Of a stretch of 64,000 bases of DNA, positions 54,349 to 64,000 are shown in pieces. Positions within the stretch are counted from its first letter, which is position 1, and every line of letters starts with the position of its first letter. The notes below the pieces were generated by a model. It made no database searches and was not told the DNA's origin. It saw only the letters and a list, made by a program, of their open reading frames with translations. The DNA comes from Selaginella moellendorffii. Taxonomy: Eukaryota; Streptophyta; Lycopodiopsida; Selaginellales; Selaginellaceae. Position numbers and translations under genes: made by a program. The stretch spans positions 376,196 to 440,195 of the forward strand of contig NW_003314305.1 in assembly GCF_000143415.4 (NCBI RefSeq), written 5' to 3'.

Positions 54349-55887
54349 TGTAAGTGACTAAATTTTCCATTCTACTTTAGTCACTTAACCACACTTCTAA
54401 CCACTTGGAGGAGTCTCACTCACAACCTTCGTAAGTCCTATTTTGGACTTAGGGGCTTGCTAGCCCCAAGAATGGCATCCATGCCACTCAACCATTGCAC
54501 TTGGTCCAAGTGCTCCACGTGTCCGATCCCATGACCGACACCCCAAGGTACCACTGACATATCAGCCTGTTACGCTAAGGCCATGCCTATTCATTTTGGT
54601 CATACCAGTGGTTTGACACCACCTACATCACAGCCTTGTCTCTCAAAGACTGGGCCATCCGTCCATGAGTAATCATCCCAGATCCACTCCTTAGCATCCT
54701 TAAAATGCTCGCAAGCATGGGGAATAGCCTTCCCTAATATCCTTTTTCCGGTCCCCACCTAGTCCCTTTCTGCCTATGGCCATGTTCGCCAACATTGCCA
54801 TTGGATCGAGGCCCATCGGCCTAACCACTAAGTTCCACAATCCTCTAGCACTTCCTCACCACCTGATTGTATCTTTGGTTACTACACTAGAGGACTATTC
54901 CTCTTCCTTTCCATAGTCTGGACTTTTGGGACAATATTTCGGAACACTGTGGCCCTACGTGAGCCTTATGGGTACTTTCCCCGCCTTTCACCTTTGGGTG
55001 CTCTAGCCATGGGCTTAAAGTGAGGTTCTGTTGAGCCACGCAAGGTATCCAAGTAGGTAGTGCCACCCACACTTGGACTGGGAGCATCGACCATTCGATC
55101 TCCCGGGGGAACTAGAGCTGGCTCTTGAACACTTCACCAAGCTACCCCGCTTGACAGTCCATATTCACTCTAGTTTTGGACTTCCTAATGGTTATCCCAT
55201 CACCTAACACCTGGGTACAGCCTTCTTGGGACAAACTAGCCTTTTTTGGCCAAACTAGCTCCACTAGAGTCTTCCCCCCATTATACTTTTGGAGCTCACC
55301 AAACCCCCTAGGGTCTAGGAGACGAATGCTTTGGGCTTTCACCCCCTCAGACTTGAACTCGAACTCGGACTCGGACTCAGACTCGCGCTAGGGCTCGGAC
55401 TTGGACTCAGACTCAGGCTCGGGCTCGGTCTCGGTCTCGGCCTCGGTCTCGGTTTTGGTCTTGGTCTCGGTCCCGGTCTCGTTCTCGATCTCGACTTCGG
55501 ACTCCATCTCGGATTCCATCTCGGACTCCATCTCGGGTCCATCTCAAACTCCATCTCAGATCCATCTCAGACTCCATCTCGGATCCATCTCGGATCCATC
55601 TTGGACTCCATCTTGGACTCCATTTTGAACTCCATCTTGGGTCTATCTCGGACTCCATCTTAGGTCCATCTTGGACTTCATCTTGGTCCATCTTCTAGAG
55701 ACTCATTTATTTCTTGCTTTGTGCTTGTTCTTCGGGCACTTCATTGGGAGTTCCACTCCCGCTCTCGACCTTTCAAGTCAGAGCCTTTTAGTCCAAATGT
55801 GTTATGTTCATTTGGCTTTCACTTCGGCCACTACCATGTGGCACCCTTTTGGCTCCACTTTGGGGTCTAGGGATTTTGTGTCTCATA
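54349..55887 (-). repeat. Solo LTR nested inside the insertion
   Basis: 1539 bp, colinear with the complete LTR at 8338-9940 in the same (minus) orientation. Plus-strand ends are TGTAAGTGAC and TGTGTCTCATA. It is flanked by the 5-bp target duplication GTCAC at 54344-54348 and 55888-55892. It contains a TCGGAC/TCGGTC minisatellite (about 55350-55690). Internal DNA was presumably removed by LTR-LTR recombination. Confidence 0.9.
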
Positions 55888-56744
55888 GTCACCTAGCCTA
55901 GTATTATTTAAACCTAAAGACACTTAACCCTAAATATCCAAAGACCCTTAACCGATTAGAAAAGAGGGTGCACTCTTGTTCATAGACCCTTTCCCTTTAT
56001 ATTTGAACCCCTATGGATCATCTCTCGACTCGTTCCCTTTGGTTGCTTACAAAAACGGTCATCCCTCGGGGGGGGGGGGGGGCTGTAGGGGGTTTAGGTT
56101 GCAAGCAGAAGGTGGGGAGAGTACCTATGAAACTTGTGTAGAGCTATGGTGTTCCGAAATATTGTTTTAAAGTCCCAAATTGTGGAAAAAAAGAGGAGTA
56201 GTCCTCTAATGTAATGACTAATGATACGGTCACATGGTAAGGAAGTCCTAGAGGATAGTGGGACTTAGTGGTTAAGCCTATGGGCCGTAACCTAGTGGTA
56301 ATGTTGGCGAACACGGCTATAAACATAAAAAGACTTGTAGGGATTGAAAAAGGGATATTAGGGAAGGTTATTTCCCATGTTTGTAGGCATCCTAAGGATG
56401 CTAAGGAGTGGATCTGGGAAGATCACTCATAGACGGATGGCTCAGTCTTTGAAAGATAGGACTGGGATGTAGGTAGTGTTGGATCATCAGTGTGATAAAG
56501 GTGAATGGGCATGATCTTAGTGTACCGGGCTCATACATTGATGGTACATCGGTTATGGGATCTAACACATAGAGCACTTAGACCAAGTGCAAAAGTTGAG
56601 TGGCATGAATGCCATTCTTGGGGCTAATAAGTCCCTAAGTCTAGAATTAGACTTATGGAGGTTGTGAGTGAAATTCTTCTAAGTGGTCGAAGGTGTGGTT
56701 AAATGACTAAAGTAAAATGGAAAATTTAGTTGCTTACACTCATT

Positions 56745-57599
56745 TTATTGGGGGTTTGAATGATTCTTGAGTGGAGGAACCAATTTTGCAATTTCTTACT
56801 GTCACTCTATGGTGGTGCTAGAGATTCTTGAGCTATAACAACCGATCCGACATCCAAAGCAGCAAGAAACCTTGACATGTCGCTAATGCTGTGGAAATCC
56901 CAATCGCCCTTGATCAAATCTATATAACTCTTCCTTCACATAACCCTAAATCTCATAATTAGGTTTTGGACTTGAGGGCACCACCAGGAATCAAAAGAAC
57001 TCCCTTCTTATTTTTTGCCATATCATTTGAGCACATGCATTCCTTATGGTGCCTTATTTGCTTAATAGATGCAATCTAGTAACTGTAGTCTACATGGTTT
57101 TGAGACCCTAAATTGGAGACACTAGCTGTTGTTGCCATCACAGAGAGATCCTAAATTAAGCAACTGATTAACCAAAAGTTAATCACAGTCATTGGCCTAA
57201 CACTTTGCTTGTTTTTTGCCATGTCATCGAGCACATGCACAGATTTAATTTGTGAAATTGAACACCAGAATTATTTAAGAAATAACTATTAATTAATGAA
57301 TATTTTATATCATATAGTAATTATTAGTCATAATAGCAATTTTTATGGCAAAAAACCTGTTTTACAGGTTAATTTTAAATAAGATTCACTAAAACTATAA
57401 TCACATGTAAATGGACCAAGACAAAACTTTGTTCCCAAGGAATAACCTTTACTCTTTAGTTTGGAGTGAAGTTCATTCTTCTTCATAGTTTTTTTAATTT
57501 TCAATTGTACTCCAAATTAAGTTTGCTCCACCAGAGTGAAGTTTACTCCAACAAATGTACCTGGTCAAAGATAGTGAAACAGTTGGTCCATAGCATCCT
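56745..57599. other. Intergenic DNA, no supported gene
   Basis: AT-rich, short ORFs only, no repeat recognised beyond the adjacent CTCAT site. Confidence 0.45.
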
Positions 57600-58104
57600 C
57601 TTTGTGGGCAGTAAAGCCTTAAACGGACGCCCTTGACTTTGCTCTCAAGGGACCTCTCGTTTTGAATCATCAGCAGGAGGCTTGATCTTCGAAGCTATGT
57701 TTGCTCTTCACGATGGTATAGATGATAAAAAAAAAATACAAAGATGAGAATACTCACTTCTGCAATGTCGAGGAGTTTCATCAGCTTGCTTTTCTTAGTT
57801 CTTAGCACTCGGTGCTCGATTTTCGCTAGCTCAAGCTTCTTCGTCTCCATGTCTTTGCCACAATTTCTTTGACTATAGAAATCTTGCTCCACTTTGATGA
57901 CTGGCTGCTGAATCACAAAGAGAAACGAAAAAATAGATTAGAGCTGTGAATCCACAACTCGCCCAAGCTGTGTATGAAATCGAAAGGCGTGGTGTACCAT
58001 GTCTTTTTACGACAACATTGAAGCTTCTGGCGAACAGCTTCCATGCAAAGCGTGAACTTGGTCAGGCCCAGGAATTGCATATGGGCGGGAAAGTTTAAAA
58101 ACAC
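57600..58104 (-). pseudogene. Partial copy of the middle exons of the ParB-like/methyltransferase gene
   Basis: The minus strand matches exons 4-6 of the gene at 58431-61591. RKKTWYTTPFDFIHS corresponds to RKETWYTMPFDFIHT, and QPVIKVEQDFYSQRN to QPMIKAEQDFYLRRN. It lacks about 55 bp present at the end of exon 5 of the long copy. Its exon 5 therefore ends in phase 0 at a GTGAGT donor. Both flanks are truncated; not functional. Confidence 0.75.
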
Positions 58105-58183
58105 AAGGGCTAAAGGTATTTAGAGTTAATTAAGCTAAACAACTGATAATAATGCAAACCTGTTTATCTTTTTCTCTTGTCAG

Positions 58184-58270
58184 TCCTTGTTTTGACGGAA
58201 AGGATATGTGAAATCACTGGAAATCACCAACAGATCTTTCAGTTAAGGTGGGACGAATCGAAAAGAGCAT
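58184..58270 (+). pseudogene. Remnant of TRAF-type gene exon 2
   Basis: A CAG acceptor is followed by TCCTTGTTTTGACGGAAAGG and ends GGTGGGACGAATCGAAAAG, matching 49111-49285 with an internal deletion of nearly 90 bp. It lies just downstream of the methyltransferase gene in convergent orientation, as at 49.1-50.3 kb. Confidence 0.85.
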
Positions 58271-58430
58271 GGAATGTTTGTTTTGGTGCTCCATTGATTA
58301 TTGCGTTGGAACTGGCAGGTGTGTCACATAATCAAATCCAGGATCAAGTGAAAAAGGTAATAATATTTCATTTCAAAATGAAAGAGCTTAAAGAACACGA
58401 TCAAAGCGAGAAAGGTAGCATGAAAAACTT

Positions 58431-61400
58431 TCACTTAACTGATTGTTCAAACCGGATGCGGCGGAGCAGATGTTCAAACCGGGGATCAACTTCAATCGCA
58501 AGAACCGAGCGCCCGGAATTCCATGCTGCTCGAACCATGGATCCGCAACCCGCAGTAGCATCAACCACTGCTCCATCCGGCGGGCAAAAGAGCTCTAACA
58601 TTACTTGCATCGCAAACGGTGACCGGTAACGATATCCAGGATACAGCTCGGCCCTCAACTCGTCAACCACATTTGGTATAACGTCCGTGCCGCTGTCGTA
58701 TCCAGGCAAAACTCTGGCAGCGCGATCGCAATCTCGTTTTCCCGTTCGCCCAGCTCGGCAAAGCGCGAAGTAAGTCCAGGCAAATACCTGCATTTTCAAC
58801 TGTGAAATCCACGAACTTATCAACTTTTGTTGCTCTGTACCTTCAGCTTGTGACCATCACCTTGCAAAGTCTCGATGCCGATGTTGTTCACGAGGCAGCC
58901 AGTCGCAAACTCCGCAAATCGAAACGATTTCGCCACAGTTGCAAGCTCTCCTGCCCAGGTCGAAGATGGTGGAAGAATGAAAAGAACCGTGCCGGAGTCT
59001 GTGAGCAGCTCGTTTGCCACCTCCATGGCCTTGGAGATATGCTCGCTGGTGAGAACGTTCCATGGAGAGATTCTTCCATCGATCCAAGGGAGGCCGTCGG
59101 GCATGTCGAAGAACACGAAGTCCACCAGATTGCAATGGAGGCCATCGAAGAGCATGAAGTAGCTCGCCAGAATGGGATCGTTTCCTCCTCTCAAATCTCC
59201 GATCCAGCGTCTAAATGCTCGACTCTCGAAGGAATGAGCTTCCAAGAGCTTCATGTAATCTCCTATCAAGACGGTAAATTTTGCGAGTGGGTTTTCACGA
59301 GAACTTGGATGAACCTGGCACTCCAAGAATGAAAAACAGAGGACATAAACGAAGAACTAACCATCCTGTGTGAAGTTTTAGAGAAGTGTATGAAAGCTTG
59401 GGTTCTCTTGTTTACCTCCAATCCTACTTATCAAGGGAATTAGAAAATAAGAAAATCTGTGTAAGTTACGTACCTGTGCCAAGGTCACGAGATTTGGGAC
59501 GACATTTTTTCTGTTTTCGAATTCTCGAAGATCCAGTCGAATCTAGAAACCATTCCAAAACTTTTTAATTTATCTCAAATGCCATCGATTACCTGGATGG
59601 AAACGTTGGTAGATTTTTGCCTCGAAATCTGTTTTTGGTCTCTTCGCAGGAAGCTCTAGATACCAGGGACACAAAACTTTCTCTCCTGGCGAGCCAAAGT
59701 CGAATCCCGACTCATACATCCCAGAGTTTTGCTGTGATCCCGCCAAGAGCTGCTCAAGCACTGCCTCGGAGTACGCTGGTGCATCACCCGAGTTCGTAAG
59801 ATACCTGTGAGATATAGAAAGCGTGTTTGTGTCCTTCGAAGAAAAAACAGAAGAAAGTTTTACCTGTAAACAGCTCGTTTCGCGAAGAAAGGTTGTCCAG
59901 GTTGATTCTTCGAAGAGCTCGATGAATTCTCCGGTAACCATCCATCGCCCAAGAGCTCTAAAGACTCACGGACGTACTCCGCGAAACTTACTCCAGTGGC
60001 CGCCGAGTAAAGATAATGTTTCCACGAGGCCAGAAGCTCCTCTCCATGCTTGATTGTCTGATCGATGTAGACTTTGTGCCTCATGAAACTCTCGATTTTA
60101 CTCTCGAGAGAGCTCTCGTTTTGGATCATCAGTTCGTTGAGATGCTGGAGGGCAAGAGGTTTGATCTTCGAGGCTAAGGTTGCTCTTTGCGATGTTATAG
60201 ATGATCTCCACTGGTGCCTTGGCATTCCCTACACAGAACAAAAAATTTATAAGAAGAGAAAAATATGAGAAGACTCACTTCCACGAGCACACATCTCGGC
60301 AATACAATCGAGCCAGTCTTGGTTGCGATTGACATCTGCGATGTTGAGGAGTTTCAACAGCTTGGTTCTCTTAGTACTTCGTACTCGGTGCTGGATTTTC
60401 AGTAACTCAAGCTTCTTCGTCTCGTCGTCTTTGTCAGAGTTTCTTCGAAGATAGAAATCTTGCTCCGCCTTGATCATCGGCTGTTGAATCACAAAAAGTA
60501 GAACACTTTAGTTTAGAGCTATGAATCCACATAAATTTTACTTACTCTTGCCCAAGCCGTGTGTATGAAATCGAAAGGCATGGTGTACCATGTCTCTTTA
60601 CGACCACGTTGAAGCTTCCTGCGAACATCTTCCATCCATTCTCTTCCATACAAAGCGTGAACTTGGTCGATGGTCATCAGGCCCAGGAATCGCAAGTACT
60701 CGATCTCATGGACGAGCGTATGAGCTTGAAATGCAAACTGGCTCAGTCTGGTGGATAGAAAGCTCAAGAGTTAGCAAAGTGGTGAGGAAAAACGAGAGAA
60801 AAGAAGCTCAAGAACAATGAAAAGAAGAAGCAAACTACTTACTCGTTGAGTTTGTGGCAGGCACTCTTGAGCTTGAGCAGCTCTTTCTCGTCTCTGGCAG
60901 CGATCATCACCACCGGGACCTCGATATGCCGCTCGAGATCACCCGAGAAACGATCCTGGATACACTTCATCCACGCCAGCAACCGGTGGTTTCCATCCAC
61001 CACGAAGAACATCTTCCCAACCAGATACTTCGTCCCGGGGTGTTGATCCAAAGCTCGGTCGAAAGCCGCCGATTTCCTCCGCCAGATCTCGTCCCACGAG
61101 TCTCTGGCGGTGCTAGTCACCGCCTCCATCCTCGTCGTCCCGGGAGCAAACGGTGAGACGATGAAGCTGGAGCTTCCAGCGCTCGCGACGAAGCCCAGGT
61201 TGGCGAAGGCGGTGTAGAGCAGTTTACCTGGCTGGCGCGGCGGACGAGATGGGTTTGCGCTAGCCGGCACAAGGGAATCGCCGGGATGAGCTCTCTCGGC
61301 CCATTCCATGCCAGATCGCTGAGAACTTTGTCTAGTGTTCTCTCTCGCGCCTGGAATACGGTGTTCTTCACACGATCGCCGATCAGCGCATTGGAATAGG

Positions 61401-61591
61401 ATCCGGGCAATGCTTCTTCATCTGGAAACAAAGGAATCAAATAGAGATTTCGACCTAGAGACTCACGATCGCGATCGGCATTGGATGGATCTTCCCGCGG
61501 CCTCTTCTGTCAATAAGAAAGAAAGGAGAGGACAGATTTTAGCTCGATAGAACAGCGATCGAAACCACCATAGCTTTACCTTCGCCCACAT
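58431..61591 (-). CDS. ParB-like domain plus permuted DNA-methyltransferase-like protein; frame problems
   Basis: Proposed minus-strand exons: 61580-61591, 61467-61506, 60843-61421, 60546-60747, 60279-60480, about 59864-60228, 59593-59804, 59474-59523, 58841-59320 and 58431-58787. The N-terminal part resembles ParB/sulfiredoxin-type domains (IPAIPLCRLAQTHLVRRAS; then MFFVVDGNHRLLAWMK). The C-terminal part has amino-methyltransferase order with motif IV first (VDFVFFDMPDGLPW) and the AdoMet site last (VVDATAGCGSMVRAAW, then LAIEVDP). Motif IV is DMPD, not [DNS]PP[YFW], so methyl transfer is doubtful. Between them is a helical region (KTKRTKLLKLL-like, HLNELMIQNESSLESKIESF). Two places need explanation: near 61235 the conserved frame changes with no usable intron, and the phase does not fit at the exon 5-6 junction. 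It may be a decaying gene or carry sequence errors. It starts 94 bp after the next gene ends. Confidence 0.6.
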
Positions 61592-61684
61592 TGCCAATTT
61601 TTAGGGCAATCTTGGCGGGAATTTTAAAAATGAAGGGCTAATATTAATCATATTTAATTAAGCTAAACCACTAATATGGAAAAT

Positions 61685-64000
61685 CTATGATTCTTTGTCG
61701 AATCGCTCCCGCATTTTCTCCGCGAAGAGCCGAGTTTTCTCCTCGAATTTCTTGCCCAAGCTCAGCATTTTCTCGCGCCTCGTCCCTTTCTTCCTCTTGC
61801 TCTCGCTGGAATCCTCGTCGATCGCTCCTTGGAAATCGCCACTGCCTTCCATCATCGCTCCTGCTACTTCCCTGGCGGCTCGATGATCCCGCTCGATCTT
61901 CCTGTCCAGCAATGGTTTCTCCAGCTCGGACGTGCCACCGCTAGTTTCGCCAGTGATCAACCTTTCGTGCTCGTCCTTTACTTCCGGAGGAGAAGCTTCG
62001 TTCCTGTGATTGCTTCCTTCTCTCGGCTTCTCTGGCGGCTTTGTCTCGGCTAGATTTTGAGGAAACGGAGCAGCACTTTGCTGGACCCAGTTCCCATCGT
62101 CCGAAACCATCCAGCGAATGTGGATATCTTCGCTGTTTGGATACACCATAGTTTCGTGCACGAGAATCTGCAAACGAGTGGCTCGATCACTCAGCTTGAT
62201 GGTAGTGGAAATAAAAAAAAAAAACAAAAAGAGGAACCTGGATTCGTTCGGCGATGTAAGTTATCAGTGGCCCTGTCGTGATCTTATGGTCCCCAACGGA
62301 AGGCTCGGGGAAGAGCTCTAGTGCCGGCATTGATGAGAAGGAGTACCAGATGCGGTCGGACGGCGATGCCTTTATTCGGAGCTGTAAGGTTCCCTTGATT
62401 GACACTACTCGCATCGACAAAGTGAGTGGAACCTGAGAAGAGCATACGAGATATCTAAGCCAAAGTTTTCCAGAAAATCCATCTCTCTGTACCTGGGAAA
62501 CTTGATCAGCGACCGAAGACAAGAAAGCCTTCCATTGACTCCACCGCTTTCTTTTCGCGCTGCCTGGATCACCCAACATCAAAGCTTGCTCTTCTTAGGA
62601 AGGAGAAGAGGAAAACGATTTTCTTCTTACCTGAGCCCCCCTGATCTCCCGAACCTTCTCCAGCCACCTCCAAATCATCCTCCACGGTTTCCAAGCTTTT
62701 GTTTATAATGTCAGCAGTCGCTGCCGCTGCCGAGCTTGTGTCGTTTTTCGGTTCAACTCCAACTCGAGACTCTCTCATGTCCAGCCTCGTCTCGAGAGTG
62801 AGAACGGCACCACCGGTATACTCAATATCGGCTTCCACTCCAAAAGTGTCGTCCGAGAGGGGAAGAGCTCGGAGCCCGTGGACGACCGGGCAAGACTTGC
62901 CAATATCAACCCGAGAGCAAGTGATCGGGCTGATGTAGCTAGGAGTTGGAATTCTCGACAAGAGCGTCTGCAACACCAGTGGTCAAAAACATCTCCTTCC
63001 GTGACAGAAAAGTGTTATCGTATAAGAGGTGAACCTGGATCCGAGTATGAAAAACGGAGATGAAGTCCGAGCTGTGGTACAAGTCGAAGAAGAGCCGCGA
63101 GAGCATGAGATTCAGCGCAGCAACACTGCTGTCGGGGAGATGTTTCGCAGGGAGCACGTCAAACTCGGCACTTCCAAACTCCGTAGCGTCTGCCAGATTT
63201 CTGAACGACGAGCCTTCCATCGTACTATCTGAATGGTTCGCGTCCGACTCTCCCTTTGCTTGGTCGATTTCCTGGTAGCTATTGCTAGTATGAAGAAAAG
63301 GCTCCTCGGGCTTCAAATCTTCGGTCTGGACGGTCACGGCTTTGGTCCTTGCACCGTCGACTTTTTTCTTCTTTAGCAGTCGTTTCCACGACATGGATTT
63401 CTTCGTCGCGGGAGCACTCCCTCTGAAGTTCTTGCTGCTGCTAGAGCCGGCCTTGAAAACCTCTGGATAGTTTTGTTTGAGGCCAGTCACGTATTCCGCA
63501 AACTCATGCTTGAGCTTGGAGTACCAGTCGTCTGGCCCGTAGTCTTTCCTTGCAGCTGCACGAAGCGCCTCACACCATGTTTCTTTCTCCCATCCCGTTT
63601 TGAAGTAGAGCAAGCATACCGTGGTTCCCAGGAGAGTTCGACTGGAGTGCTCCACTTTGATAGGATATTTCTTGGCCCTGCAAGGATTGGAAGAGAAAAA
63701 GAGTGAAAAATCTGGATAGAAAACGCTAGAGCAAGCATGGACCAAAGAGCACAAAGAGAAAAACAATATAGAATGCCCAGATCTCAGGAAGTCTACGAAG
63801 ATGGAAATAAAAAACACGTACCACTTCCTCGTTTCTGCTGCTGTGCTTGACACGGCCAGGACACTGCATCCTTGCAACTGGATGGAAGAAACCGCACCAT
63901 CGCTGCCGGTGAGAATCAAGGTCCGATCTTGCAACTTGGCAAACTTGAGTGAAACGGAGATCTCGTTTTTCTGCTCGGTTGCCTTCTTTTGCTTTCGATC
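61685..64000 (-). CDS. TEX2-like protein with PH-like and SMP lipid-transfer domains (5' end outside window)
   Basis: Minus-strand exons visible: 63822-64000 (continues beyond the window), 63035-63677, 62631-62967, 62493-62563, 62238-62432 and 61685-62166. The first exons encode the end of a PH-like region (GCSVLAVSSTAAETRKW; GWEKETWCEALRAAA). Then comes the SMP domain: AALNLMLSRLFFDLYHSSDF, LLSRIPTPSYISPITCSRVD, IGKSCPVVHGLRALPLSDDT and VEADIEYTGGAVLTLETRLD. The last exon is a charged, coiled tail (KKFEEKTRLFAEKMRERFDK). TEX2-type SMP proteins sit in the ER membrane and move lipids at contact sites; plant homologues of this architecture exist (formerly DUF2404). The N-terminal membrane segments would lie outside the window. 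Confident on family, not on substrate. Confidence 0.88.

Larger units (their letters stand above)
53741..56044. mobile_element. Insertion within the old solo LTR, with short terminal direct repeats
   Basis: Its two ends share about 140 bp of direct repeat (53745-53890 and 55905-56045), with matching strings such as ACCCTTAACCGATTAGAAAAG and GGTGCACTCTTGTTCAT. The first copy is followed by a 217-bp tandem duplication. Without the solo LTR inside it, the insertion is only about 0.76 kb. Short direct repeats around a small non-coding interior recall a TRIM element, but no primer site or target duplication was found. Confidence 0.45.
53363..56739 (-). repeat. Old solo LTR (minus orientation), split by a later insertion
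   Basis: The part 53363-53740 corresponds to the LTR start (TGTGAGA..., then the degraded minisatellite). The part from about 56045 to 56739 corresponds to the remainder, including the G-run (56060-56080) and the end GCTTACA. Together they are one diverged copy of the LTR at 8338-9940 in the same (minus) orientation. Target duplications CTCAT at 53358-53362 and 56740-56744 confirm that both halves are one insertion. The 2.3 kb between them came later. Confidence 0.8.

Noticed and set aside
59474-59542. Longer version of methyltransferase exon 8 starting at 59542
   Set aside because: The acceptor at 59542 gives the wrong phase; starting at 59523 joins in frame on both sides.

Overview
The window looks like nuclear DNA of a land plant. 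Small genes sit tightly packed, introns are mostly 50-80 bp with GT-AG borders, and plant families are present: a granulin-domain papain-like protease, an ABCC transporter, PPR gene fragments and plant LTR retrotransposons. The short introns, lone intronless genes and an apparent ciliary-type EF-hand protein suggest a lycophyte such as Selaginella. That assignment is inference; no marker gene was available.

Layout. 1-2.1 kb: a five-exon gene with a C-terminal FCP1/NIF-type HAD phosphatase domain. 2.56-9.94 kb: a minus-strand LTR retrotransposon without recognisable coding capacity, whose 1.6-kb LTRs carry a TCGGAC/TCGGTC minisatellite. 10.4-12.1 kb: an intronless Fic-domain gene and a possible small minus-strand gene. 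12.1-14.9 kb: a decayed Ty3/gypsy chromovirus. 17.3-27.9 kb: a complete Tat/Athila-like Ty3/gypsy element with 287-bp LTRs, a TCATC target duplication, an open gag-protease ORF, a pol frame with four stop codons, and two extra coding regions 3' of integrase. 31.0-41.4 kb: a gene-dense block holding a cysteine protease (+), an EF-hand protein (-) and an ABCC transporter (+). 41.5-47.8 kb: a PPR pseudogene with a tRNA-like insertion, then AT-rich DNA with a decayed unidentified coding sequence. 47.9-49.3 kb: a TRAF-type zinc-finger gene. 49.8-57.6 kb: a methyltransferase pseudogene fragment, AT-rich DNA and nested solo LTRs. 57.6-61.6 kb: a partial copy and then the long form of a ParB-like/DNA-methyltransferase-like gene. 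61.7 kb to the end: the 3' part of a TEX2-like SMP-domain gene.

Most interesting are three things. The ParB-like plus permuted amino-methyltransferase gene at 58.4-61.6 kb has an altered catalytic motif and lies in a duplicated block in which one copy keeps the TRAF gene and the other keeps the methyltransferase. The single-exon Fic protein has an intact HPFVDGNGRCGR motif. The nested LTR structure at 53.4-56.7 kb can be read directly from two independent target-site duplications. The genes do not form one pathway; they are ordinary neighbours in a compact plant genome. Exon joins were made by hand; for the protease, EF-hand, ABCC, TRAF and FCP1-like genes the summed exon lengths are exact multiples of three.
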